A stretch of 64,000 bases of DNA from Bdellovibrionales bacterium (GCA_016786465.1 JAEUWC010000002.1:62001-126000), one strand, 5' to 3'. Shown: positions 17,249 to 25,981, counted from the first letter of the stretch. Made by a program: numbers and translations. Notes: generated from the sequence alone by a model not told the origin.

Positions 17249-18699
17249 GTCGAATAACCCAAAATCAGATCCTTTGCCGTTTCAGCCAATTCATGGGCAC
17301 GAGCAAGGCTGGCTTTCTTTTCAGGGCGAAAAGCGACTTCCCACTTTTTGAACTTCCGATCATGGGCGACCCGAAAGTCTTCAGGCTGGCTGCTAAAAGT
17401 GATGACGTATTTCTGAAGGCTGGCGTCGAAGAAAGAATCCGTCAGGTGCAGGTCACCAAAAGCCGTTTGAAAAAATACGCGGTCAATTTCCAGTTGACCG
17501 GGCCCGGATAATCCCATGACTCGCGCGTTCAAGGTTTCGTGGCGACGCACCAATTCTTTCCAGGGTTCGGGATTCAAGGACTTCAAATGCGTTTCGATCA
17601 ACGGCAGGAAAATGGCGTTGGTCTGAAATTTTTCAGATGGAAAAACACCTTCGTACACTTTCGCGGTCATTCGAACCGCCATTTGAAGGTGATGAATCCA
17701 AGACGTCAGAAAGGAAGGTGTCGTCAAGCCGGGGCGGTTCAAGAAATCGCGAAGCAGAATACCCGGATTGGGCTTTAATTTCTTAAGCAGTGCCGAATCT
17801 TCCTTGGACCCCAGAATCGAAATCCACTGAGGATAGATTTGGGCCTTTGGAAGGATGTCCATGGATTCTGTGTCGATCCATCGACCGTCTACCGTCAGAT
17901 TGTCAAACGTCAAAGATCGATGCAGGACCCCCTGAGAAAACGCATGAACATAGTGTTCAGCAATTTTTTTCAGGATTTCACCAGGCGTCGCACCTGGATA
18001 AATTTTCGAAAGGTGGGTGCGGACTTCCTGCGCATCCCCTTCGGTGCAAAAGTTAGGGTGAACCTGCGCCAGGCGAAAGGTGTGAGCGTCCCGAAGGACC
18101 AAGCTTTCGGGAATGATCTTCTCGCTAGGTTCCGCATAATGAAGAAGCGCTAAAGTTTCGATCGGGGGAAGCAAGGTGCGTTGCTTGGCAAAGCCACCCT
18201 GAAGATAACCCATCAGGGCATCTTTGACGAAGTGCCCACCCCAGGCGTGAAAGACTTCTTCCTGCGTGCAAAGCAGGTTTCGTCCCATTCCCTTGACCTG
18301 AAGATCGTAAAGTAGTCCGTGACGAGAAGACCCGTAAAAGTTCGCGGGTGGCGAAAAGAATCGCTCGGTCAAAAGGCGCAGTTTGGCTTTCGACCGCCAG
18401 CTTTTGTAGCTTTTCAAAGTCATGAAAGAATCGCCGTAGATTCCGGTCGACGCGATCCCTAGTTCCTTGAAGGTTTCAGTGTCGCTAAGCCTTTTGGGGC
18501 GGAATTTCTTTCTGAATTCCTGAATCGCAAGTCGGACGTTGGGGCTTCCATCGATTTTAGGGTGTGCCTTCCTTAGGGCCTTTAGAAAAGACGCGTTTTC
18601 TGAAAGCCGGTTCATCGATTCCTTAGGAACGATCCAAGGCAGTACCTTCTTGGGTGCGGCGTGGATGGCTTCGTACTTTTTGTAGTCCAAGTTCCACAT
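17245..18699 (-). CDS. SelO-like protein (pseudokinase-fold AMPylase family), divergent
   Basis: The 484-residue protein shows a series of short matches, in order, to SelO/YdiU: LQVKGMGRN against the LKGAG motif holding the nucleotide-binding Lys, IETLALLHYAE against the region after IPTTRAL, SLVLRDAHTFRLAQVH against MRVAPSHLRFGH, and GVLHRSLTFDNL...WIDTE against GVMNTDN...LDYG. The Lys, Asn and Asp that matter in SelO are therefore matched. SelO proteins transfer AMP to Ser/Thr/Tyr of proteins. Overall similarity is low and the first about 130 residues are different. It starts directly after the oxygenase gene stop and overlaps the GT4 downstream. A protein or peptide substrate encoded nearby is possible. 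Confidence 0.45.
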   Translation of the reverse strand: MWNLDYKKYEAIHAAPKKVLPWIVPKESMNRLSENASFLKALRKAHPKIDGSPNVRLAIQEFRKKFRPKRLSDTETFKELGIASTGIYGDSFMTLKSYKSWRSKAKLRLLTERFFSPPANFYGSSRHGLLYDLQVKGMGRNLLCTQEEVFHAWGGHFVKDALMGYLQGGFAKQRTLLPPIETLALLHYAEPSEKIIPESLVLRDAHTFRLAQVHPNFCTEGDAQEVRTHLSKIYPGATPGEILKKIAEHYVHAFSQGVLHRSLTFDNLTVDGRWIDTESMDILPKAQIYPQWISILGSKEDSALLKKLKPNPGILLRDFLNRPGLTTPSFLTSWIHHLQMAVRMTAKVYEGVFPSEKFQTNAIFLPLIETHLKSLNPEPWKELVRRHETLNARVMGLSGPGQLEIDRVFFQTAFGDLHLTDSFFDASLQKYVITFSSQPEDFRVAHDRKFKKWEVAFRPEKKASLARAHELAETAKDLILGYST

Positions 18700-19200
18700 C
18701 TACTTTTTCCCCTGAAAGTGAAAAAGTGCAATGTCGCAGCAGTTTCCTTTTTTACGCAGCTTTCGATGATGACGTTGCCGCGTTCCTGAATAAAAGACGG
18801 CTTCACCGGGTTTCAGTCGATAGGTCCAGTAGGTCCCAGATCCAGGCTTTTTTTCGATGTAAAGGGGCCAGACCTTCTTTTGTTGAATACAAAGGGCAAT
18901 TGAATATTCGCAAAGCTTCTGGTCTGTGTGGGGTAAAAGTTCGCCTTGGTCGGAATACATTGAAAGAAAGGAATAGGTGGGCCTGACGTTTTCTCCGAAA
19001 ACCTGATGGGCCAATTGCTTGAACTTTGCCGTGTGAAGAATCTTTTTCAAAAATGGGGGATCGTGAATCCCCCAGCGCCCAAGGGCAGGTTCGTGCATGG
19101 GGATATTGAAATTTTCAATGATCCTTCGAACCTTTCGGGTCGCCATCAAAAGGCTTTTGAACTGGCTTCGGGTCAATGGCCGGATCACCTTGGGTCTCAC
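18700..19200 (-). CDS. 2OG-Fe(II) oxygenase, P4H-like
   Basis: A 166-residue protein with the double-stranded beta-helix pattern of prolyl-4-hydroxylase-like oxygenases: SFLSMYSDQGELLPHTD supplies the HxD iron ligands, and LKPGEAVFYSGTRQRHHRKL supplies the distal His and a basic residue for 2-oxoglutarate. The spacing of about 50 residues between the iron ligands fits. The family hydroxylates amino-acid side chains, including proline in peptides, or small molecules. It is encoded between two unknown or enzyme genes in the leftward operon, with a four-base overlap upstream. The small peptide encoded nearby carries two Gly-x-Pro motifs, which makes proline hydroxylation a testable idea. Confidence 0.68.
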   Translation of the reverse strand: MRPKVIRPLTRSQFKSLLMATRKVRRIIENFNIPMHEPALGRWGIHDPPFLKKILHTAKFKQLAHQVFGENVRPTYSFLSMYSDQGELLPHTDQKLCEYSIALCIQQKKVWPLYIEKKPGSGTYWTYRLKPGEAVFYSGTRQRHHRKLRKKGNCCDIALFHFQGKK

Positions 19201-20135
19201 TTCAAGGATACCTCGAAGTGTTTCAGCACCTGTTCTAAGGGTCGAATCAAAGCCCGGGTATCCAAGAAATTCTTGGGTGGGCTGAAGGAAATCGGCGCAT
19301 CACTGCGTCCCGGAACGTCTTGAAGGAAATTGTATTGCCATTTTGGATTGGTTTCCAAAACGAAGCGTGGATTCAGTTGAACGACCGAGCGGGCTAGCTT
19401 CTTCAAAGGGGCTTTGGGAAGATTTGGAAAACTTTGAAGGACGATTTCTTCGGCAAGTGGGCGGGTCATTCCCTGAAGGATGTAGTAGGTTCCGACCAGC
19501 ATCACTTCTAGGCGTTGCCGTTCCGAGATCGGAAAGTCTTTTCCGTAAGGTTTTGCTGAATGATACAAGATCAAAAGCTGCTTCAGGATTCCGCTAAAGT
19601 TCCCGCCGACCTGATCGGAAAGAAGCTGATCCAGACAAACGACCACGCTTTCGCACCAGTTCACGTACTTTCGCATCGACGCCGGTGTTCGGTCTTTGGG
19701 CGGTGCTACCAGGCTCCACAGAATTTTGTGATTTTGTTCGTGATAAAGAACTAACCCAAATTGTCGGACGCATTCCCAGGCCCGATCTTCGTTTGCACGC
19801 TTCTTCCACTTCTGGCTAGCAATCCAAACCAGTTCGTCTTCGATCGGGGAATACGTGATTTGTTTTCGAATCACTTCGTCCGTGTTCAGGCTGCGCAGGC
19901 AGGAAACGACAGCCTTGTTGAAACTTCCCCCTAATTTCAAAAACAGCTTCCGGCTTTTTAGAAAAAGCGGGAATTCAGCCAGCATTTCAAGATCCATAGG
20001 TGCCTGCTGAGCCCAGACCTTTTTCAGCTGTGGGTGTTTCTTTAAAAGGGTCGGGCGAGCCTTCTGCGCCGCAATCAGCATGGATCGAGCCGGTACGGGA
20101 TTTAGTTTTTTGTCATGAAGTGACTGAATCGGCAC
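19197..20135 (-). CDS. Unknown protein in leftward peptide/glycan operon
   Basis: I do not recognise this 312-residue protein. It appears soluble and mostly helical, with no signal peptide. A central segment reads LVLYHEQNHKILW; the HEQNH has the form HExxH, but there is no obvious third ligand and I would not call it a protease on that basis. The N-terminal third is Lys/Leu-rich, and the C-terminal part contains NPRFVLETNPKWQYN. It overlaps the 2OG oxygenase start by four bases and follows the next unknown gene by nine bases, so it belongs to the same operon. Confidence 0.6.
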   Translation of the reverse strand: MPIQSLHDKKLNPVPARSMLIAAQKARPTLLKKHPQLKKVWAQQAPMDLEMLAEFPLFLKSRKLFLKLGGSFNKAVVSCLRSLNTDEVIRKQITYSPIEDELVWIASQKWKKRANEDRAWECVRQFGLVLYHEQNHKILWSLVAPPKDRTPASMRKYVNWCESVVVCLDQLLSDQVGGNFSGILKQLLILYHSAKPYGKDFPISERQRLEVMLVGTYYILQGMTRPLAEEIVLQSFPNLPKAPLKKLARSVVQLNPRFVLETNPKWQYNFLQDVPGRSDAPISFSPPKNFLDTRALIRPLEQVLKHFEVSLK

Positions 20136-20144
20136 TTTTTCCCC

Positions 20145-21107
20145 TTAACTGGATCGAAATGCGTTGTACTGGCGCGGCCACTCGAATCCCGGTCCACCCC
20201 CAATGGTGTACTTCTCCGCGACTTCATTCTGAAAGGGCATGGCCCAACGGGGGAAGGATTTCTTCTGGACCCCTTTTGGAAAGCCGTCGAAAAGTTCAAT
20301 CCTGTGGTTCAACGAAAGCGAAAGGATTTGATCTGCGGCAGCGCCGTTTTTCGTCCCCTTTTTGGTCCCGTTCTGGGGTGACCAAAGTGAAGCCCCCTTC
20401 GAAAGAGCCGAGTGGACCAAATAGCTATCGCAAAGGTAGTGGTAGCTATTGATGTCTGCGACACAGAATTGAGAATAGTCGTTCGTCTTTTCGAAATCAT
20501 CCCAGTGAATCGGTTGAATCTTCAGGCCAAAGTTCCTGGCCAATTCGAAACAAAATTCGGGGATGTATTCGTGGTGAAATTCGTTGCTGAAAGCGTCTTC
20601 GCGCATCGGGATAAAGCTTCGGACGGCTTCGGGATTCGGAAAATCTTTCTTGATGGCTTCTAAAATAGGCTTCAGTTCATGCCCGTCGCAATAGCTTCGG
20701 ATTCCGACGCCGGTCAAAAGCAGCTGTGTCTTTGGGTTTGGCGCTTTCGCCGATGCTAGGCGGTAAAATCCTACGGATTTTTTCCATGCTTCCGGAACCC
20801 ATTCCAAAACGGCTTCGTGAAGATAGATCTTGGACTTTAGTTTCACGGGTGCCGGAAACTTGGTAAAAAACCAATTCAGTGGAATGACGCCGTCACGCGC
20901 AATCCAAAAATCACGTTGGTTCAAAAGTTCCATGCTTCCGCAAACCGACATTGACGCGAAAGGCACGCTGGTTTCGTATCGAACGCCGACAGGCCATAAA
21001 TAGCCATTCAAAGCATGGTCATTCAGTTCAGGTTTCGTGTATCGCGGCATTGCCGCGACTTCGAACCAGTCCGGAAAAGTCAGATCATCACTGGAAAGAT
21101 TTTTCAT
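20145..21107 (-). CDS. Unknown protein following a GT4 gene
   Basis: A 320-residue soluble protein that I do not recognise. I chose the ATG at 21107, with GGGAA upstream; a longer frame begins inside the glycosyltransferase gene. Segments include LLLTGVGIRSYCDGHELKPILEAI broken by a charged loop, FHHEYIPEFCFELARNFGLK, IHWDDFEKTNDYSQF and SYHYLCDSYLVHSALSKGA. The pattern of alternating strands and helices with many aromatic residues would fit a nucleotide-sugar or glycan enzyme, but no motif proves this. It overlaps the GT4 upstream by 20 bases, mirroring the GT4-unknown pair in the rightward operon. Confidence 0.6.
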   Translation of the reverse strand: MKNLSSDDLTFPDWFEVAAMPRYTKPELNDHALNGYLWPVGVRYETSVPFASMSVCGSMELLNQRDFWIARDGVIPLNWFFTKFPAPVKLKSKIYLHEAVLEWVPEAWKKSVGFYRLASAKAPNPKTQLLLTGVGIRSYCDGHELKPILEAIKKDFPNPEAVRSFIPMREDAFSNEFHHEYIPEFCFELARNFGLKIQPIHWDDFEKTNDYSQFCVADINSYHYLCDSYLVHSALSKGASLWSPQNGTKKGTKNGAAADQILSLSLNHRIELFDGFPKGVQKKSFPRWAMPFQNEVAEKYTIGGGPGFEWPRQYNAFRSS

Positions 21108-22416
21108 AATAGTTCCCATAGATGTTCGAATAAAAGGAATTGGCCTTTGGGCCAGCGGGAAAAGGACTTCCCGAATCAAAGCTTTGTTTCAGGCAATCAA
21201 ACTTCCAATCAAAGCCCATGAACTTGGGTTCGTCAGTCAAAAGGGTTTTCGCCAGTCCCTTTGAAACGGTTTCGATTCCCAGAAATTCGACCGCAAGCCG
21301 GGCGCGATCCAATCTTCGTTTTTCGTCAAAGCCTTCGTTCAATCTTTCCAAAAGCGCTTTTTCAAACAGACCTTTTTGAATCCATTGGCCGGTCTTATTC
21401 AAGATGACGGGGCTTAAGCTGCAGGCAGAAAGCTTTCCAAATCCGCCGTATCCTGCCCAATCGGTAAGGACCGTGGTGGCCCCCGTGCAAAGAGCTTCTG
21501 CAGGGCTCATCCCATAGTCTTCGTCCTGATGAAGGCTTAAGCTTCCTAAGACATCGGATGCCGAATAAAGCTGACGCAGGTCTTTCTTTCCTAGATTTCC
21601 AAGCACGATGACCCGTGCGCGAATCGACTTGGGGAGCTTCGCAAGCGCCGCTTCAAACATTTCGAAGTAACTTTGATGCAAAGCCTGAATTCCAAAATAA
21701 GGGCTGGCCAGAGGATCAAAATTTCCGGCGATTAGAAACCATGCCGGCTTTTTTGACTTCGTCTGCGTTTCGGCAAATGTGTTTAAAAGCGCAATCACGT
21801 TTTTCTGAAGCGAAATCCGCCCGGAATAGCAAAGGACTGGCGCGTCCGTTGGGATTCCGTGTTTCTTACGGAATTCGGCGCGATCCTTTGGGTCAAAGAA
21901 ATATTCGTTTGGGTCGACTGGAAACGGAGAAACAGTCGGAACTTCTGACCCCGGTGCCAAAAGCCCGGAAATAAATCGAGCCTGTTTGGGCGATGCGCAG
22001 ATGAAGCGAAGTTTTTGTTTACTGATGTAGGGAAGAGAAAGCTTCCATTCATGCAAGTGAATGGGGAAGTCGCCATATACGTGGATGTTCAAACCGGGAA
22101 GCGGATCTTTTCCGTATTTCCATCGCAGAGCCGCGAGCATCAGGTACGGCGCGGGTTGATAATCCATAAAGATGACCTTCGAAGGCGCGAACGCATGCAA
22201 CTGTTCGGCGACATCCAAAATGGGCGTTCCACTGAAACGCTGCGTTTCGCGGATCATGGTCAAATTGTAGGGAAAGAAACGGACCGCGTCTTTGAACTGG
22301 CGCTGATACGCCTTGGCCAGATTTCCAGAAATGATCTTGCAGCTTTCCCAGACGGACTGGTTCGTCGCCGCGAATATCGCGATTCGATTGGCTTTTTTTC
22401 CTGGCGCAGCTTTCAT
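21088..22416 (-). CDS. GT4-family glycosyltransferase, paralogue of the one at 13741
   Basis: The first gene of the leftward operon encodes about 442 residues with GT-B architecture. The N-terminus NRIAIFAATNQSVWESCK matches VAVLFFSEAHYWKSCQ of the paralogue. The donor domain has YSGRISLQKNV and LHQDEDYGMSPAEALCTG, with the paired acidic residues of GT4 enzymes. I used the ATG at 22416 (MKAAPGKKAN) rather than the start at 22446, because the shorter form begins with a basic stretch directly before the first beta strand. Retaining transfer of a sugar from an NDP donor is the family reaction; the acceptor is unknown. Confidence 0.82.
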   Translation of the reverse strand: MKAAPGKKANRIAIFAATNQSVWESCKIISGNLAKAYQRQFKDAVRFFPYNLTMIRETQRFSGTPILDVAEQLHAFAPSKVIFMDYQPAPYLMLAALRWKYGKDPLPGLNIHVYGDFPIHLHEWKLSLPYISKQKLRFICASPKQARFISGLLAPGSEVPTVSPFPVDPNEYFFDPKDRAEFRKKHGIPTDAPVLCYSGRISLQKNVIALLNTFAETQTKSKKPAWFLIAGNFDPLASPYFGIQALHQSYFEMFEAALAKLPKSIRARVIVLGNLGKKDLRQLYSASDVLGSLSLHQDEDYGMSPAEALCTGATTVLTDWAGYGGFGKLSACSLSPVILNKTGQWIQKGLFEKALLERLNEGFDEKRRLDRARLAVEFLGIETVSKGLAKTLLTDEPKFMGFDWKFDCLKQSFDSGSPFPAGPKANSFYSNIYGNYYEKSFQ

Positions 22417-22535
22417 AGGCGTCGCCAACAAGCATGTCGTGGCCAACTGAATTTGGTCAAACAGAAACGAGAATGGCGCACTACGTTATCTTAGGGTTCC
22501 TTGAGATCCTCGGTTCGTTGACATAGTCAGATCAG

Positions 22536-23879
22536 GTGCAAGCCGAGCTTACGGAAGTCTTTCTTGATTCGAAGACCTATTTCCAGAACGTAGACGGAGT
22601 TCAAGTCGATGGGGCATTCGCACATCAAGCGGCAATGGATACCCTTGAGGCTTTGCCGCCCGGATGCGATCGCCGACAAAAGCAATGCCTTTTGATTCCC
22701 GACGAAAACGGGCGCCCGATGGCGGTAGTCGATCTGATTCAGCATTACCCCCGACGTGGGATTGCTTTTCTGGGACTTCTTTTGATTCGAGAGTCCGCCC
22801 AAAAGAAGGGCAGAGGCCGAGCCCTGAGTGCTTGGGTAGAAGCTTTCGCGAAAGAAAAACTGGGGTGCCACACGATTCGACTTTCAGTCGTCGATTCCAA
22901 TCCGGTCCAGGGATTCTGGGAAAAGCTAGGTTATCAGGCGACTGGCGAAGCCAAACCCCACGAAGGGGAAAAAATCAAAAGCCAGAAGCGCCTGATGGAA
23001 AAAAGGATCCCATGGCCTGCGCTAGATGAAACACTTCAGTATCTGAACAGTGATTTAGCGCAAAAGGATCTACTGACGGATCCTTACTGGCCCAAGTGGG
23101 ATGGACCTTGGTGGAGGATGCTTCTTCTTCACGAAATGGGATTTTCAGAACTGATTCCGAAGCCCGTTGTTCGGACGATGGTCGAGCGATTGAACAATCA
23201 CTATTTAAGGATCTTTCCGATTCACTCGGGGGATTTGCCGGCAGGAACTGACCCGGTTCTGGGGACCCTTTGTCATTGCGCGGTTGGAAACATTTTTCAG
23301 GTCCTTCATTCCTGCGGCGTCGATGTGGATTCAGAAATTCCATGGCTTCGTCCTTGGTTTTTCAAGTACCAGATGCCGGACGGGGGATTGAACTGCGACA
23401 ACGACGCCTATTTGAAGCCTGACCTACCTAGTTCAATGGTTGGAACGATCGCGTGCCTAGAAGCCGTTCTGAAGTGCACGCCTAGGGCTTACACGGAAGA
23501 AGAAATTTTGTTCCTGGATCGGGGCGCGAAGTTCTTGATCGATCGCAAAATTTCTTTGGGTTCTTCTAGCCCCAACAACGCCGAAGAAAAGGAAGACGAA
23601 CAAGACTGGAAGAAAATCGGTTTTCCAAGGTTCTATTTTTACGACATCCTGCGCGGCTTTCGGTTCTTGGAAGACTGGTCAAAAAAAATGGGGCGACCCT
23701 TACCGACCGAAGCTTTTTTGGAAGACGCAGGTCGAATGGATCGTCGATTGCGCCGCCGGTCCTACGAAGGCAACCGAACCCGGGTTCATGAAAACGGTGA
23801 ATGGGTCCGAAAAGACGCTCGACTTTTTCCGCTATTGGAAGAAGTCAGCGCCGTCGGGATTTCTTCGCCTTACCTTTGA
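22536..23879 (+). CDS. GNAT acetyltransferase fused to terpenoid-cyclase-like toroid domain
   Basis: The first about 155 residues form a GNAT domain (GIAFLGLLLIRESAQKKGRGRAL as the acetyl-CoA loop region, broken here by a beta strand; VVDSNPVQGFWEKLGYQ as the C-terminal part). The following about 290 residues resemble the alpha-alpha toroid of prenyltransferases and squalene/terpenoid cyclases: LCHCAVGNIFQVLHSCG, KYQMPDGGLNCDNDAYL, SSMVGTIACLEAVL. No DXDD cyclase motif is visible, so this part may be a binding scaffold. The GTG start at 22536 has a poor ribosome site. The 3' end overlaps a convergent membrane-protein gene by 35 bases. Confidence 0.68.
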   Translation: MQAELTEVFLDSKTYFQNVDGVQVDGAFAHQAAMDTLEALPPGCDRRQKQCLLIPDENGRPMAVVDLIQHYPRRGIAFLGLLLIRESAQKKGRGRALSAWVEAFAKEKLGCHTIRLSVVDSNPVQGFWEKLGYQATGEAKPHEGEKIKSQKRLMEKRIPWPALDETLQYLNSDLAQKDLLTDPYWPKWDGPWWRMLLLHEMGFSELIPKPVVRTMVERLNNHYLRIFPIHSGDLPAGTDPVLGTLCHCAVGNIFQVLHSCGVDVDSEIPWLRPWFFKYQMPDGGLNCDNDAYLKPDLPSSMVGTIACLEAVLKCTPRAYTEEEILFLDRGAKFLIDRKISLGSSSPNNAEEKEDEQDWKKIGFPRFYFYDILRGFRFLEDWSKKMGRPLPTEAFLEDAGRMDRRLRRRSYEGNRTRVHENGEWVRKDARLFPLLEEVSAVGISSPYL

Positions 23880-25293
23880 ACTGGTCTTGCACGGTCAGAG
23901 CAATTTTCACCGCCGTTAGAATCAAGGCAAGATCCAGCGCAAACCTGGACGATTCGACGTGCCGGTTCATGTCTTGAACGCCATTTCCGACATACGAAAT
24001 TTCTGCCATCGTCAGGGCAAACACCATCAAGAAGAAAAGTGAAAGATCCAGTTCCCGGTGTTCACGCCTTGCCATAAGCAGTAAAAGAAATCCCCAGCCG
24101 AAAAAGGCAGTCCACCCAAAATCCAAGAATCCTTCCCGTAAAGCACTTGGCCACGGACCTTTAGGGGCATAAAAAACTTCCTTCGACTGGGATCCTTCAG
24201 GGTAGTTTCCGAAGTATCGCGCTTTTTGGCGCATCGATCCGAAGACGTAATCCAACGACCACTTTCGAATCACTGGTTCAGTCATCTGCACAGCGACATA
24301 GCGAAAAAGCGAGAACATGATTTTCGGAGGCTCAAAAAGCTCGTTATGTTCTTCGCGGGTCAGGGTGTAATAAAACTTCATTTGGTACTTCGAAAGCTTT
24401 GGATCCAAGTCAAATCGCTTCAGCACCCTTTCAGTTGTTTCAGCATCGGTGTGGCTAAGCAACCCCATGAAAAGGCCGTGGTAGCGGTGATGCGAATCTG
24501 AAATTTTGCGATCGGGAATCGGGTAGATCTGGTCCTGAAGCAATGCAAGAACCGAGATCAGAATCCAAGGCGTCCATTTTTTCCAAAGCAGTTTTCGCTC
24601 GATGAAAAGATCGTGTGCAACCAAGCAGATCGTAAAGAAAAGTGCACTGGCCATGAATTGGGGTTTGATCAGGCTTAAAGCCATAAGAAAAAAGCCCGTC
24701 CATGGCCATTTCCAGCGCCCTTCGACGACCACGATCCCCAAAGTGGCACCGAAAAGACAAAGGAACGCCATCGGTTCTGAATACAAAGAATTGTAAAACA
24801 CGATGTGTTCGGGATCTGAAAAACCCAAAAGTAGCAGCGAAGCAGCGGCTGCTTTCCAGGGTCGAAAACCCAACCGCAGACTAACCAGAACGGCAAAGAC
24901 TGCGGTCAGATAGTACAGTATGCCGGTGTAAGACAGATCGAAAGTCGGTTGGGTCGGATGGATCAGTCGGTGGGCCAAAGTCGAAACTTTGACAAAAAGA
25001 CTGACCACCCAGGTGTGGGCGCCTCGGGGTGTATGGGGACTTTCGCCCCATTCGACAAAGCGCTTGTATCTACGGGTTGCTTCGAAATAGGGCCGAGATT
25101 CCCAAGCTGGCGAGATGGTCTTGATTCCAACGGTTCCATAAACCCGAAGGAAGTCTCCGTTGTCGGCGGTGCCCAAGGGTTCTTTCCCGCCAACGATCGA
25201 AAAGCCGTAAATGGTCGTCGCCAAAAAGACCAGTAGGCTCGTGGCCAGGATGATTCGCTTCACTTTGGAAATTTTCTTTCCAGGCGAATCCAT
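23845..25293 (-). CDS. Polytopic membrane protein, GT-C/WsfD-like
   Basis: The 482-residue protein has a first membrane helix at about residues 14-32, followed by GTADNGDFLRV in the first outer loop, and about nine more hydrophobic helices. An acidic NGDF(x)RV motif at that position occurs in GT-C-type proteins of the WsfD kind, which transfer sugars from lipid-linked donors in cell-surface glycan synthesis. The C-terminus is basic (KGKAKKSRRR). It overlaps the stop of a DPM1-like GT2 gene by 34 bases. A GT2 making a polyprenyl-phosphate sugar next to a GT-C that uses it is a common pairing. Confidence 0.6.
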   Translation of the reverse strand: MDSPGKKISKVKRIILATSLLVFLATTIYGFSIVGGKEPLGTADNGDFLRVYGTVGIKTISPAWESRPYFEATRRYKRFVEWGESPHTPRGAHTWVVSLFVKVSTLAHRLIHPTQPTFDLSYTGILYYLTAVFAVLVSLRLGFRPWKAAAASLLLLGFSDPEHIVFYNSLYSEPMAFLCLFGATLGIVVVEGRWKWPWTGFFLMALSLIKPQFMASALFFTICLVAHDLFIERKLLWKKWTPWILISVLALLQDQIYPIPDRKISDSHHRYHGLFMGLLSHTDAETTERVLKRFDLDPKLSKYQMKFYYTLTREEHNELFEPPKIMFSLFRYVAVQMTEPVIRKWSLDYVFGSMRQKARYFGNYPEGSQSKEVFYAPKGPWPSALREGFLDFGWTAFFGWGFLLLLMARREHRELDLSLFFLMVFALTMAEISYVGNGVQDMNRHVESSRFALDLALILTAVKIALTVQDQFKGKAKKSRRR

Positions 25294-25943
25294 TCCAGCG
25301 GAAGCTGGAAAATTCGTTCCATGCCAAACTTCGATTTTCCGTGACGGCGCTTTCGATCGCGAATTTCCAGTTCAGCCGCACGCGCACCCCGGCGAATCAA
25401 AATGACTGACAAAAACCGGTGCATTCCCTGGCATAAATTCAGGTTGTGGCAAAATTCCTTTCGCACCACCTTTAATCCGCATCCATGGTCATTCAGCGTC
25501 GATCCCGTTACGAATTGAATGAATGCATTTCCTAGTCTGGACAATCCGATTCGGTACCAGGTTTCCGAACGCGTACTTCTTAACCCTGAAACCAAGTCGT
25601 AACCTTCGTCGAGCTTCTTCAGTAAAGGATGAATGTCCCGAGGATCATTCTGCAGGTCTGCATCCAAGGTGCAAATTACACTGCCTTGAGCTTCCTGAAA
25701 TCCAACCGACCAGGCGGCTGACTTCCCAAGATTCTTGGCAAGTCGGGTTGCATGGATATGAGGAATTTTCTTTTGGGCTTCCAGGATTCTTTCCCACGAC
25801 GCGTCGGTACTTCCGTCGTCGACAAAACGGATTTCGTGGCTCAGCGGTTGCAGCTCTCGGCTTAATTCAGAAGCGAGATCAACAATGTTTTCTGCCTCGT
25901 TATAGACGGGCACGATCACTGAGATCATGGATTCTTTAAGCAT
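25260..25943 (-). CDS. GT2 glycosyltransferase, DPM1/polyprenyl-phosphate sugar synthase-like
   Basis: A 227-residue single-domain GT2: SVIVPVYNEAENI (nucleotide-binding strand), RFVDDGSTDASW, TLDADLQNDP (the DxD metal site with the QDP-type motif of dolichol-phosphate mannosyltransferases) and GCGLKVVRKE. It lacks C-terminal membrane helices, as in DPM1-type enzymes. The family makes a lipid-linked sugar from a nucleotide sugar at the cytoplasmic face. The adjacent GT-C-like protein would be a natural user of that donor. An internal ATG at 25928 gives the more typical N-terminus (MISVIVP) and may be the real start. Confidence 0.85.
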   Translation of the reverse strand: MLKESMISVIVPVYNEAENIVDLASELSRELQPLSHEIRFVDDGSTDASWERILEAQKKIPHIHATRLAKNLGKSAAWSVGFQEAQGSVICTLDADLQNDPRDIHPLLKKLDEGYDLVSGLRSTRSETWYRIGLSRLGNAFIQFVTGSTLNDHGCGLKVVRKEFCHNLNLCQGMHRFLSVILIRRGARAAELEIRDRKRRHGKSKFGMERIFQLPLEWIRLERKFPK

Positions 25944-25981
25944 GTCGCCCGAATCCCGATCTGGTCAAACTTTTTTCGTTC

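Noticed and set aside
19197-20135. HEQNH as a metalloprotease site
   Set aside because: There is no third ligand at a sensible distance and no strand before the helix of the usual type. A chance HExxH is likely.
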